Assembly: GCA_949128115.1 (NCBI GenBank)
Contig: OX421964.1
Location: forward strand, 30,682,177 to 30,746,176
Direction: 5' to 3'
DNA from: Anaspis maculata
Taxonomy: Eukaryota > Arthropoda > Insecta > Coleoptera > Scraptiidae
DNA: 64,000 bases
Shown: positions 11,846 to 23,072 of the stretch, in pieces
Position numbering within the stretch: the stretch's first letter is position 1
Layout: each line of letters begins with the position of its first letter
Notes under the pieces: model-generated
What the model saw: only the letters and a program-made list of their open reading frames with translations
What the model was told of the DNA's origin: nothing
Databases searched by the model: none
Program-made: the position numbers and the translations under genes

Positions 11846-14275
11846 GGTGTAGTACTTAATTGAATTGCAATTTCATTACAGATAATGAATTAGGAATGAT
11901 TGGCCAATTAAAGAGTTTTAGGATTTCCTGTGGTGATCAGTAAATTAGGTATAACTAGCAGAAGCAGAACAAAAGAGGGGCAAAAAATATATTGTGATTT
12001 CTGGTTAGGTGCCTTATTCCTGGATCCTAGAGATATGTTTTCCAGTTTTTAATATATAAAATGTTTATTACCAATTTAAATAAGTACATAAAATGCAAAA
12101 GGTGATTAGGGTATAAATAAATCCTGGAGATAATCCTCGACTATTAGCGCACTTCTCTAAATATGAAGGCGCTTATATCGTCGCTTTGTCCGCCCGCCTG
12201 TCTGCCTGTTCATCTGTCTGTCTGTATGTCCATCTGTCTGTGTGTCTGTCTGTCCGTCATAGCATCCAGTCCTAGAAGGAGAAGATTTTTGCTGAAAACT
12301 TCAACTCACTGGGTAGCTCATGGCTTCTAGACCTAAACCAATTAAAATCTTGTCGAAATAATAATAAATAATTATTGCAATCAATACAATTCAGTGTAGC
12401 GCGGCGTCGCCGATAGAGTGCTGAGTTTCACGAGCCGACTGGAACTTGAGAAGTTATGACTTGTGGACAAGTAGCGTTCTTGTGGGAATAGATAGACACA
12501 TATGCGAGATCATATTAAGAAAAGTATTTGAACTTTTCTCGACAAAAATTGCACAGATACGATCCACAAGTCAGAGGTTACGAATTTTTGAAAATGACCC
12601 CAAAGCTACGGCTTGGCGACACAGAACTATTCGTTGTTCGCTGGTGCTTGAAATCTTCTTGTAAAAACGGGACGCAGTCCTAGTCAAATGGACTTCTGTG
12701 GACGATTTTAACTCTTATAGGTATCTCGTGGCTTTTCTAGGCAACCGGTACTGTGGTCCATCCTTCACCAAATCGGCCCAAAAAAAAAAAAAACGAATTG
12801 TGTCTTGTACGGCAGCGGGCCAGAGTCTGTCCACTATGGACACTAGAAAGGATTTAAAGAAAATCCTTACGAAATCGACGAGAATGTTGTTGATCTTAGA
12901 AGAAGATTCCAGAAAAGGGGTATTGCATTATGAAATAGGCATCAGAGAGAACATTGGTCATCCTTGTTTTGTAAACGTGAACCAAATAATAACTCCCTTT
13001 TTAGTTTGGTTTCAATGGTATTAGGTATGTACAAGTACAAGAACAGAAAGAACTCAGCCTTGAGTATATCACCGCGTAGGCATTTGAAATAATTGCTATC
13101 ATGTTCGAATTAAATTAAGTAATGTAAGTAGGTACTCGAAAAATCGCCCGCAAACCTTACCCCAGTTTCTGTCAACGATAGCCAGTTTCAGTATGGGTAA
13201 TGTTAAACTAATTAAACAATTTAGGCTGAGTAATATACTACCTGCTGCATACCTGTGTGATATATGCATTTACAGTTACATTTTTAGACACGCTTTGGTG
13301 GTTTTTTACGGTTACGTAAATGGCATAATATTACATTGTTATGGTAGGTCTCATATTGTTATTATTATTTAAAAAATCATCAGGGTATATCATAATTTTA
13401 TTGCTGTTTGCTATGGTTGTAATGTCGAGAGCTCGACTACTTCCTAGCTAATTTTCTCACGTTATTTAAGCGCAGGGGGTCGTAAAATTCTCGAATTTAT
13501 TAATGAAAAATGCACGCGAGCACTTCCGACTTGCATTTTCTACTGATGCATGTTTGGAGGTACGCAAGCGATAAAAAATAATTGCGACTTTATACGCCGG
13601 ATTAGCCGGACCAACAACTAATCTGTCTCGATGATGGGTATACGAAAATCTCTGTGGCTAATCTGTGATGATTGATGATGAACGCGATCTGAAATCTTGA
13701 TGTTCTGAGAGTATGCTCGCGCGCTCACGAAATTCATGTTAATAATGCTGACCTAGATTTTTTTTATTTCATTCATTGCTCGGAAAGGTAAAATCTTGGT
13801 TTTTAAATGACAGGAGCCCAGTTTGACCTTTTCAGGTCTTGCAGAAACACTTTTTCAGTTTTTACTCCCGATTCGGGCGGCGAAGGAATGTCGAAACGGC
13901 CACGGGATTTGTACAAGGCGCACATCAAAAATTAACTGTAATATCTTGAGTGGAATTTCAAAGCCTCACTGGGTCCCCGAGCAGATCCGCCTCATGCATT
14001 TGTTCATAAAAATATGAAACAACCATGGTGGTGTGTGGCGACATCACGTATAGCCCTTCAACACTATATAATATCATTTCCGCTCTAATAAAGGTAAGTC
14101 TCCGGTTCAAAAAAATATTGTATTCTCTTTTGTTTTTGAGAACGCCGTTGAACACGGCACAAGTGATAGAAAATATACATTTTAAAAAATTACGTGGAAT
14201 ATAAAGCCTATTTCTGGCTTAGAATTGTGATTTTATTGCAAGTGGTCCCCTGATGAAGGTTATTTTCATGGATTA
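11846..14275. other. Unassigned DNA
   Basis: No gene recognised. It holds the GTCT-rich repeat at 12,150-12,290. The remainder shows only short, motif-free open frames and several homopolymer runs, for example the A run at about 12,780. Confidence 0.45.
12150..12290 (+). repeat. Dispersed repeat with (GTCT)n microsatellite core
   Basis: An imperfect GTCT/CTGT microsatellite at about 12,190-12,262 lies inside a longer repeat shared with 10,080-10,200 in the opposite orientation (GCGCACTTCTC, CGTCGCTTTGTCCG, CCGTCATAGCATC). The microsatellite seems to have grown from a short run already present in the repeat. Confidence 0.65.
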
Positions 14276-14279
14276 TTAC

Positions 14280-14796
14280 TGTTACGAGCGGCGATCCCGT
14301 GCATATTGGTACACACGCGATCTTTCTGGATTCTTCCATCCATTAGATCGTAGTGTGGAAGTGCGGATGTTCTGGTGCATTCCAGAGCGCGCGTTTACGT
14401 GAAACCGGATGGGAAGACTTCAATGCTCGATCGAGAAACATCTGTACATTTTGGCGGAGGCGTCGTTCCAGAACTTGGCAGAATTATACGGGTAATGTGT
14501 GTGATTATTCAGGAATGATCTAGAAACCGCATATGCCAGACCACCATGGAATTTGCTGGAAGTAGACAGAAAGTTCGGGAACACTATTCGGAGGCCTTAT
14601 ATAAGGCATCAGCCGGCAGCTCAGGGCAGTATTGAGTTGGAAGAGACAGCGAGCGGATAAGCGAGCGATAATCACAGCGATATTTCAAGTAGATAATTGT
14701 TGGCGGGTAGTTATTGTAGTACGCAGAAATAAACAGTGTGTGTTTTAAATCGATCGTCTCAATTATATTCGAACCCGTACGCGAGATATCGTAACA
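14280..14796 (+). mobile_element. Solo LTR with TTAC target duplication
   Basis: A 517-bp sequence beginning TGTTACG and ending CGTAACA. It contains a TATA-box-like TATATAA at 14,598-14,604 and an AATAAA polyadenylation signal at 14,728-14,733, both on the plus strand, which sets its orientation. TTAC lies immediately before (14,276-14,279) and after (14,797-14,800). No pol gene of matching orientation is attached, so this is a solo LTR left by LTR-LTR recombination. It abuts the Copia fragment, which is on the opposite strand, and appears to have inserted into it. A second, chimeric member is at 7,552-8,791. The superfamily cannot be set from the LTR alone; Ty3/Gypsy is possible given the 4-bp duplication. 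Confidence 0.85.
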
Positions 14797-14800
14797 TTAC

Positions 14801-16550
14801 AAATAAATTACTTCTTGCGGAGTTTCATTTGGAATTTCTTCTGGAACTTTTTCTTTTTTTCTTCAAACTCAACTTCGATTGTGTTATCGGTCGGCGTCTC
14901 TGGAACTGTTTTTTTGGCTTGCAAATTCGTTCTCGAAAAACACAATATCTCATGACTTGGTTTTTTTTTTCGTTTCAGGATTGATTACAGGATAACCTTT
15001 GGTACTTTCACAGTAACCCATGAAAAGCATTTTTCCAGATTGTTTATACCACTTCTTCCTTGTTTCGGATGGAACATTACAACCGAGTTTACAACCAAAA
15101 AATACTCTCAAATTTCGGACATCTGGTTTTTTGCCAGACCAGATTTCTTCTGGAGTTCTTCCTGTGATTGCTGCTCGGGAGCAGTTAATCAAGTATACCC
15201 CATACAGTAGAATGATTTTTTGAGCAAAAATGAAGTGACAAGCTGTGGGGCTAAGGCTACGACTAATGACACCTGAAAAGTTTTGGGGAGAAACTATCAG
15301 CGGCCATCGGTTGTATTTTCCCAGCGCTTCAGCTTGTCACTTCATTTTTGCTCCAAAAAGTCATTATGCTGAGAAAAGAAAGTTATGGGATATACACCAG
15401 CTGTTGAAACTGCTTCGGCCCAGTATTCTGTGGGTAGGCTAACCCCAATCAAGCATACTTCTCGCTCTCTCTACAATGGTTCAATTTGTTCTTTCAGCCA
15501 ATCCATTTTGCTGCGGAGAACATGGCGTAGTTTTTTCATGACGGCTACCAGATTTTTCAACATAACCTCAACTTGTCTATTAATGTACTCGGTACCGTTG
15601 TCAGTACGCAGATATTTAATTTTTCGGTTTGATCTCTGCATAACTTGTGAATTCTTAGATTACCTTGGGAACGTCACTTTTTATTTTCAAGAAAGAAAAC
15701 AAACACTTTTCTCGAGCAGTCCACCTATAAAAGTGATGAGGTACTTGGCTCCACCTATTGAGTTCTTTTCCATTGGTCCACAAACATCCGAATGAACTAT
15801 TTGGAGTGGTTCATTCGATCTCTTTTCACTTCTTTTGAAAGTAGATCTCTGATGTTTGCCCTTCAAGCAAGTCTTGCACAGGAGATCACTGCACTTTTCC
15901 AAATCATAGCCGGAAACCAAGTTTTTCTTCAGTAATCGCCATAGGTTATGTTTTTGAACATGTTTTTAGTTGGCGGGTGGTCCAATTCAGAAATACCATT
16001 CGAACTTGTAGCAGTAGCAAGAACTTCACCATTTTTTGCCGTAACTTTGCATCCTTTGGGGCTAAAACTGACAGAATTACCATTTGCTACTATTTTGCTT
16101 ACGGAGAATAGCGACAATTTTTGATACGTATAGCACATCCTGAGCTACAACTTCATCTGGTGAACCATCCAATACCACCGGTACTTTTAAATTTCCGATT
16201 ATTTTTGCTTCTAGCTTCTCATTGCTTGCTGCCAAGATATAGATATCATCGCAACATCTTCCATTTTCAAGCCAACTTGGATTTGCCATCATGTGAGACG
16301 ATGCGCAGGAATCCAAATACCATTTGGATGACACGGTTTTTTCGTTCAAAGCAGATGATGCAAAAAATGCTATCGGAACATTTTTCAATTCAGTCGTGCT
16401 TTTCCTGTTTCGACAGTCGCTCGCGAAATGTCCATGCTCATTGCAGCTATAACAATGAACTTTTTCCTTACTGAATCTTTTCTTCTGCTGCGTTTTTGCC
16501 GCCAATGCTGTTTCGGCATCACCAGATTTTACCCTCTACCATCCGACTCA
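14801..16550 (-). pseudogene. Copia-type retrotransposon fragment: gag end, protease, integrase
   Basis: Read leftward. The gag end has a zinc knuckle CX2CX4HX4C (CYSCNEHGHFASDC, about 16,412-16,455). The protease has the catalytic box WYLDSCASSHM (about 16,285-16,320). Next come LFSVSKI (about 16,090-16,115), the GAG-pre-integrase finger with CKTCLKGKH (about 15,850-15,875), and integrase residues in HSDVCGPM (about 15,770-15,795), TDNGTEYI (about 15,590-15,615) and QNGLAER (about 15,500), i.e. the DDE triad. The conserved integrase end RTPEEIW is near 15,140-15,160, with GYCESTKGY near 15,010. A proline/glutamate-rich linker leads to the solo LTR at 14,800, where the match stops. Reverse transcriptase and RNase H are missing. 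Several frameshifts, stops and an inserted MITE make it dead. Confidence 0.9.
15193..15395. mobile_element. MITE inside the Copia integrase
   Basis: About 203 bp with inverted ends. The inner part GAGCAAAAATGAAGTGACAA on the left is exactly complementary to TTGTCACTTCATTTTTGCTC on the right, and the outer parts pair imperfectly from GTATACCCCATA. It interrupts the integrase coding sequence between EAVSTA and LINCSRAA, which adjoin in related elements. It has no coding capacity. The exact target duplication is unclear. Confidence 0.7.
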
Positions 16551-19025
16551 ACGTTCTGAACGGACGGAGAGAAAGAAATTTCGCAATTCTATGCAGTCGC
16601 AACTGTGAAAATGCTTGTTTACGGGTAACTGCTTAATTAATTAGTACCGGAAAATACGGGAATCTGCAAGGAGTAGGTAATGTTAGAATCAGTTGTAAAA
16701 CATTCCGTACCTACGTTTAATTGCAGGTATCATACACATTGCATCCATATAGTCTGTGCATTATAATCGTCCGCAACTTGTGCTTTTGATGCGAGCATAT
16801 TTTACGGTGCACGGATTCTAATTTCATAGTTCTTGACTCGGACGTGTTCCATCCATGTCGATGTAATTATTTCGGTTCTTCATCTCCTTTCTTAATCACT
16901 TTAAACGTTTTAATTGCATACTTTTCCTCAATTCTCCATCATCGCAAGATCATCTCAAACTCAGCATGTGATGTGTGCTGGATATATTCGGCACGCTTTC
17001 CGAAAATTGCTTGAACATGACCTGACATGATTTTCCAATTATGCGTACCTGTATCCATGACTTTTTTGAAGGTCTGAACAATTTCACTTTGTTTGAACGA
17101 GAAATTCCACAACAATCAACATATTAGCATCAATTTTTGAAAATGATATTGTTTATTTTCCAATAAATGGACATGATATTTGCATACTTATTACTGCTCG
17201 TCGAAAATAAAATTTGTATTTTATTCCTGGTTACCGGTCGGTGTATTGCCTTGTGTAAGTAAGGACAATTAGGCAAATTGATGACCAGCGAGAAAAAAGC
17301 TGCACCACATGTATAAATGAACTTTCTATAAAATCGTCAGGTATAGCCGCATATAGCCGCCATATCATCAACCAGACAACCCGGTCAAGTTTCGAGAGAG
17401 AGAAAGTGAATGAAATAATTTAAAATTTACGCAAAAAGTTCAATGACCGTGCGACATGCAGATTCGAGAACAATTAATACTATAGTTACCCAGGTACCTA
17501 CTATCTTTACTTGTAGGAAATAACGCTCAAGTTCTCAGACACTAAAATTTCTATTGTTTGACAAAGCACAAAGCACTTCAGTGAACTTGAATCGATTTGC
17601 TCCAGCATTGAAGACGTACTTACTTATAACTGTGATATGTGCAATAATATTTTGGTTTCAGTGTAAAAGAAGAAGAAAACATGATAGCGAAACTAATTGG
17701 GGAATTTACTGTTTTGCTGCTGGATGGCCTAACCTGCTGCCCGAGTTTTGCATTCCCATGGCTAAATCATCTTTAAATTGTCCGCGATACCGTTTCTTCA
17801 GGCACTCGCGCTGTGTGTGTGATCGGATTAGCCATAAAATTTATCAAAGGTTTTAATTGGTTTGAGCTCCAAAACGATTTGAAGGTATTATAAATACGAG
17901 AGGAGAAATGGTATCGTAGTACACAAAGAAAAAGGCTTTCACTGGATTCCTTTCCCTATATTCTAATCGTGATGATCAATTATGAACACTGAAAAGAACT
18001 CATTTTTCTGCAATTAGCGAGACGAAAAAATCAAAGCATACTGGCTCAGGAGACAGGGATCCAGGAATTCCGCTCACTGGGCGGCCCGTGAGGGCTTCTC
18101 GTCCCCATATACGGTGCGTTCAACCCTAGTGTGATTCTAGTGAGCTATGATTTTACCATCACCAGGAGATGAGTAGAAGGCAGTTTCACGAAAACCCACA
18201 CTGAGAGAAAAATACGACACAACCAGTTTTCAAAATGAAAAAAAATCCCAATTTCGGTCCTCGAAATTGAGGTTTTGGAGATGTTTTTAGACTTTCAAAC
18301 TCAAATATCTCGAAAACGAAAGCTCCAGCCAAATTTTGTAAGCTCAACGTTTTCTTACAAATTGAACGCAGAATTGAAAAATATCATTACTTCAGAAAAA
18401 TATTCAGGGACGTAGAAAATAGGTAGAAAAAAGAGGCCAACTTTCTCAATATCTATGCCATTGGACAGTTCTGAGGGAAGCTTCGAAGACTGAATAATAG
18501 ATATTAGTTTTAAAACTACCTGTACCGAATTTGGTCAAAGTCGGTCGCCAAAAAAGTATACGCAGTCACCACGAGATTATGCAACCCGCTTGCTGGAGGA
18601 ATAGGGTGATTGCATGAAGTTCGTTCACCTGATCACCGGCAGACAGCGCAAGGATCGAGTTATGTTTTGAAGTTTGTTAGGAAATTGCATTGGGGCACAT
18701 AACAGGTGTAAGACATTGTTAGAATGATTAGAAATCACAATCTCGATCTCGTAAGTACGCCAAACAAAACAGTATGTGAACAACTGAACAAAAAACGTGA
18801 AAATTACAGTATTTAGCTCGGTATTTCGTAAGGTTAGTCCGGTTGACGCTGATTCCGACATGGATGGAACTTCACAGATGACAATGACACTATTGACAGG
18901 TTGCCATAAACTCCCTCTACATGCTATCACCCTATTGCTGGCGCCCTCTGCCAGCTGACAGTCGAAGCTCATGTGTCGATTCGAAGTGAAAATTCAAATT
19001 GAAACTGTCTGTGATATTTGATTGC
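16551..19025. other. Unassigned DNA
   Basis: No gene recognised. The stretch 18,231-18,420 shares words (CAAATATCTCGAAAACG, GAACGCAGAATT) with the foldback at 56.13-56.59 kb and with 27.95-28.06 kb, so it is probably another decayed member of that repeat family. Confidence 0.45.
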
Positions 19026-19202
19026 TTTTGCGCTTTCCCTCATGCTTGCACTGCTGCTAAATGACATTAATTATTTACTGTGTGTTGTTTCTTTGCTTGG
19101 CCGAAGATTTTACAAAATCTGATGCTTTGAATATTTGTAGTTTGTCATGCCTGGAGTTGAATTCAATCGTTTTGTTCTTTTCCTTCACGTTCGAATTTCG
19201 AA

Positions 19203-19436
19203 ATGGAGCAATTGAATGCCCACACCAACATGCTTGTGCGCATCTTGTTACAAAGGGGTACCGTGAAAAGGTCGCATTATGGTGACGTAGACCCGTACAA
19301 GTTCGTGGTCGATCACTGCTCCATCAATTACCTGGAGGACTTCCCCAACCCCAAGGTCTAGTATTTCGATATCATGAAGTATCTGAGGCAGGCCAAAAGC
19401 TTCTACACTGATGAGGAATAGCCTGCAAGGTGAGAT
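19203..19436 (+). pseudogene. Coding-like gene fragment with two in-frame stops
   Basis: Starting from ATG at 19,203 the sequence reads MEQLNAHTN..., then SHYGDVDPYKFVVDHC, NYLEDFPNPKV, a TAG stop, YFDIMKYLRQAK, FYTDEE and a second TAG. A splice-donor-like AG/GTGAGA follows at about 19,434-19,440. Codon use and balanced composition differ from the surrounding AT-rich DNA, suggesting true ancestry as an exon. I do not recognise the family. The related right arm keeps the ATG and first codons only. The two stops make it a pseudogene. It lies just left of the GTGTACTC-flanked array. Confidence 0.5.
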
Positions 19437-19449
19437 TCAATGTGTACTC

Positions 19450-22099
19450 GCGTACATGACAACTTGACGCGGGACAACTTGACGCCAGGAATTTTAAAGC
19501 GGCCGACTTGACGCCGGGACAACTTGACGCCAGGAATTTCAAAGTAGCCGCTACCCGACTTAACGTCGGGACAACTTAGCACCAGTTGCAGCTATAGGAC
19601 CCCGAGTATCACATGAAGGCACAAAGGTGCTTACTAAAGTTACGGAAGCCAGGGGAAAATGCAAAGGGGCCCAATAGACCTTCAAATACCAAACGAAGGG
19701 ACAAGAGTGCTCACTAAATGTTAGTGGAAAAAATGCAAGGGGGCTCAGCAGGGGTTCAAACACCGTCATTGAAGACACAATGAGGTCCAATGGGGCTATG
19801 AACAACACATGAAAGCAAAAGATGACTTCTTGGGCATATGAGGACACAGGCGGATCAAGAAGGGCTTCAAATACCAGACGAAAACACAAGTGTGCTTTCG
19901 ATTGCTTGAAAACTCCCGAAGACACGAAAAATTGCAAGGGGGCTCAGTAGTGCTTTGGATTACACAAGAAGGCGAAAGGAGCTCACGGGAATTCTAAACA
20001 CGTGAAAAAACATAGGAATCGAGACTCACCAGGGCGACAAACGGTACTTGAGGTTGAGGACACATGGGGGCGCCCGATCGGGCTCCAAATGTTACACGAA
20101 GGCACCAAGGTGTTTACTAAAGCTTCGAAAGCGACGGAAAAATGTAAGGGGACCCAGCAGGGCTTCAATCGACATTGGAGAAATAAGGGGGCCAGTAGAG
20201 CTTTTTACAATCAAAGAAGGCACAAGGGGGCTTACTGAAATTCAGAAGGGGCGAAAAATCATGAGGAGCTTAAAACAAGAGTGTCCAATTGGGCTTTGAA
20301 TAAGGGTGCTTACAACGCCATATGGAGACGTGAAGGGTAGATACTACGATTCCGGCAGCATAATGAACACGCAAGAGGGCTCATCAGGGCTCAAAACGAC
20401 ATATAAATACACAAAAGAATCCACTGGAATTCCGAGTTAACACAGCAAAACAAAATAGAAGCCGCTTGAGCTCCAAAACATAGGAAGACGTAAGGGGGCA
20501 CCTTAGAACTCCGAACACCTCAAGTAAACACACGAGGGTTCATCGGGGCTCGAAACGACACAAAAAGACACGGGGGCTCATAGGAGCTGCGATTGACAAC
20601 GAAGAACTCTAGAGCTACAAAGATAGAAGAGATAGATTGTGGCTCGATAGAGTTCCAAAAGCAACATGAAGACACAATAAGGGGGCTTGTCAAGGCTTGA
20701 AGCGACACATCAAATTGTCCACGCGTTAGGTTATCCTGGCGTCAGGATGGCCGGCGTCAAGCTGTCTTCCTTCGACCAACTTGACGCCGGACGATTTGCG
20801 CCAGGGATTTTGTGAGAACAGAGTGAAGAAACATTCGAAGAAAATGACGATAAGGGACTCATCGGGAGTCGAAACGACACATAAAGACACAAGGGTTTCC
20901 ACTGGGGCTCCGAATCACACCGCAGAACACAATGAGGGCCTCTAGAACTTCAAAACATAAGAAGACATGAGCGGGCTCGCGTGGACTTCCAACAACCTCA
21001 AGAAAACATTAGAGGGTTCATTGGGGGCTCGAAACGACACAAAAGAACAAAATAGGGGCCGGTAAGGCTCCAAAATAAAAAATATACAAAGGGGTTCAAT
21101 GGTGTTCCGAAACTGCCAAGAAAATACAAGGTCATCGGGGCACAATACGGTACATGAAGACAGAAGGGGGGCTCCGATTAACACAGCAAAACATAATGGG
21201 TCGCTAGAACTCCAAAACATGAGCAAAGTGAGCATGTGGGGGCTTGTTATTTCCGAGAACCACAGAAAAAATGGAGGGGCTCATCGTCGAAATGACACAT
21301 AGACACAAAAAGGTCTATTGGAGCTCCGATTGACAAAGCAAGGCATAATGGAGGCGCCCGAGGGGGCGCCATATTGGACTAGATACATAAGGAGATACAA
21401 GGAAGTTGATCAAAGCTTCACACAACACCACAACATGAAGACACGAGGGGGATTCTTGGGTTTCCAAAGGACAAATACAGACAAAGGGGGTCCGTTGGGT
21501 CTCTGACAAACATAGCAAGACACAACGCGGGCCGCTAAGATTCCAAGACAAGAAGAAGACAAAATGAACTAGAAGACTAGAAGCGTCACCATAGACACAC
21601 GGTCCAGATTGACCCAGCAAGAAAGAATGGAGGCCGGCAGGGTTCCAAAGCACACGAAGATACAAAGGGGCCCGATAGAATTTAGAGCTTCACATGAAAA
21701 CACAAGAAGGTCATCGAGGGGGTTATTGGGGTTCTTAAAAACACTATGGAAAAACAAAGTGGCTCCAATACAGTTTCGAAAACAACACGGAGACGTAAGT
21801 AGGGGGCTCATCAGCGCTTAAAATGACACATAAAGACACATGGGGCTGTAACTTCAAGTTATACAGCAAGACACAACCGCGGTCATTGGGACTCAAAAAC
21901 AAAGACACAAGTAGGCATAAGGGGCTTGCGAGTTCCGAAAAACCACAGTAAAACACAAGGGTTGGGGGACAAAAAGACACAAACTGGCCTAGTAGAGTTC
22001 CGAAATCAAAATAACTCCTGGCGTCAAGTTGTCCTGGCGTCAAGTTGTCCCGCGTCATGTCCCGCGTCAAGATGGCCGGCGTCAAGTTGTCCTGCTTCG
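19450..22099. mobile_element. 2650-bp satellite-like insert flanked by GTGTACTC
   Basis: The insert is flanked by GTGTACTC at 19,442-19,449 and 22,100-22,107, an 8-bp direct duplication. Both ends carry GACAACTTGACGC-type words, inverted relative to each other (several copies in the first about 140 bp; several copies of GGCGTCAAGTTGTCC in the last about 80 bp). The same end motifs meet head to tail near 20,745-20,800, where TGGCCGGCGTCAAG...TTCG is followed by ACCAACTTGACGCCGG. Cutting after TTCG at 20,774 gives two segments of 1325 bp each. The interior is an irregular array of short units resembling AGACACAAGGGGGCTCA followed by CGGGGCTCGAAACGACAC. It has no protein-coding content. An 8-bp duplication would fit hAT-like elements, but the ends are not typical. 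Confidence 0.65.
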
Positions 22100-22227
22100 G
22101 TGTACTCACCTACTTGATAATGGATAATTGATTATTGAATGTTGAAGATTAACATAAAATGAGCAAAATGCTGCTACTCTTCTATTAATTTTTCACCGTT
22201 TGCTGTTTGATGAAATTTCCATATCTA

Positions 22228-22389
22228 GGTGTTTCACTCCATGCAACTGAGGGAGAAACCATTGACTGCTTGGGCCATTCCATTACAACACCATCCTAAT
22301 CATCACGTACACTCGGCAGAAAATAATAGCGCCCACTTGATTTATGACGAAGACGACTATTCGTTTGGCCTGCTCTACTGTACTAGGAA
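22228..22389 (+). pseudogene. Exon-like fragment of unknown gene
   Basis: An open 54-codon stretch (LREKPLTAWAIPL, HHPNHHVHS, then HLIYDEDDYSFGLLYC, ending TRK) preceded by a pyrimidine-rich tract and CATATCTAG, a good 3' splice site, and followed by AAG/GTAAGT, a good 5' splice site. A diverged inverted copy of its second half is at about 22,738-22,790, where the acidic DEDDYSFG coding block is still visible as GACGAAGACGACTATT. It is probably an exon of the same old gene as 19,203-19,436, but the splice phase does not join cleanly in the present sequence. Family not recognised. Confidence 0.45.
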
Positions 22390-23072
22390 GGTAAGTACTC
22401 GAGATGAATGCCACCCTTGTTAAGAGCTAAGTAAACAAACTGAGTGTTGGGTGGACGGCCTTTTGTGTTCTTTCTACCACCACCAAAATAAAACGATATT
22501 TCAACACCTTGTGTTCAGGTTACAACGTGTATGCTTAATTTCTAAGAAAATTAAAATGCCCGGCAATAGTTCAAGTCCAATAATAGTTAGTGGTGCAAGA
22601 TGACCAGTCCGATCCCCGTCGGCCCTTACCATTGTTAAAAGTTTGAATGGTTTATTGAGGGCAATACAATGATAACAAGGGCAGCTTTACTTTACTCATC
22701 TCAAGTATTACTACTAACTACTATGATAAAGCAGGCCAAGCAAATAGTCGTCTTCGTCATGAATTTAGTGGGCGCTATTTTTGCTGCCAAGTGTACCTAC
22801 GCAATCAAAATATGAGAAACGAACTTTTGAATTTCGAACGAATCTCAGACTATGCGGACAAGCGTCTGCTATAGGCATTCAGATGCTCCATTTTGAAATT
22901 CGAACGTGAGGGAAGAGCAGAAAAACAATTTAACTCAACCTGGGGCGCGACCAATTGCAAATTAATGCAAAACTTCAGATTTTGTGAAATCTTCGACCAA
23001 GCAAAAGACAGAATACACAGCAAATAACTAAAATAACTTTCAGCAGTGCAGTATGAAGGGAAGCAGCGAAAA

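Larger units (their letters stand above)
19026..23072. repeat. Inverted duplication of a decayed gene segment
   Basis: The left arm (19,026 to about 19,240, plus about 22,300-22,430) and the right arm (about 22,660-23,072, inverted) are diverged copies. Shared blocks include GCTTGGCCGAAGATTT/GCTTGGTCGAAGATTT, TTCCCTCACGTTCGAATTTC or close variants, ATGGAGCA.CTGAATGCC, AATAGCGCCCACT, GACGAAGACGACTATT and GGCCTGCT. The left arm additionally holds about 200 bp of coding-like sequence, an intron-like stretch and the 2650-bp array insert. The right arm has lost that middle. The loop is about 22,440-22,650. Arms are clearly diverged, so this is an old event. Confidence 0.7.

Noticed and set aside
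15385..16474. Plus-strand open frames of 117 and 136 codons
   Set aside because: Antisense to the Copia fragment; no motif of their own.
19450..22099. CRISPR-like or regular tandem array
   Set aside because: Repeat units are irregular in length and sequence and there are no constant-length spacers; the context is a eukaryotic genome.
19560..22117. Many open frames of 60-125 codons on both strands
   Set aside because: They come from the satellite-like array; low stop density reflects its composition.
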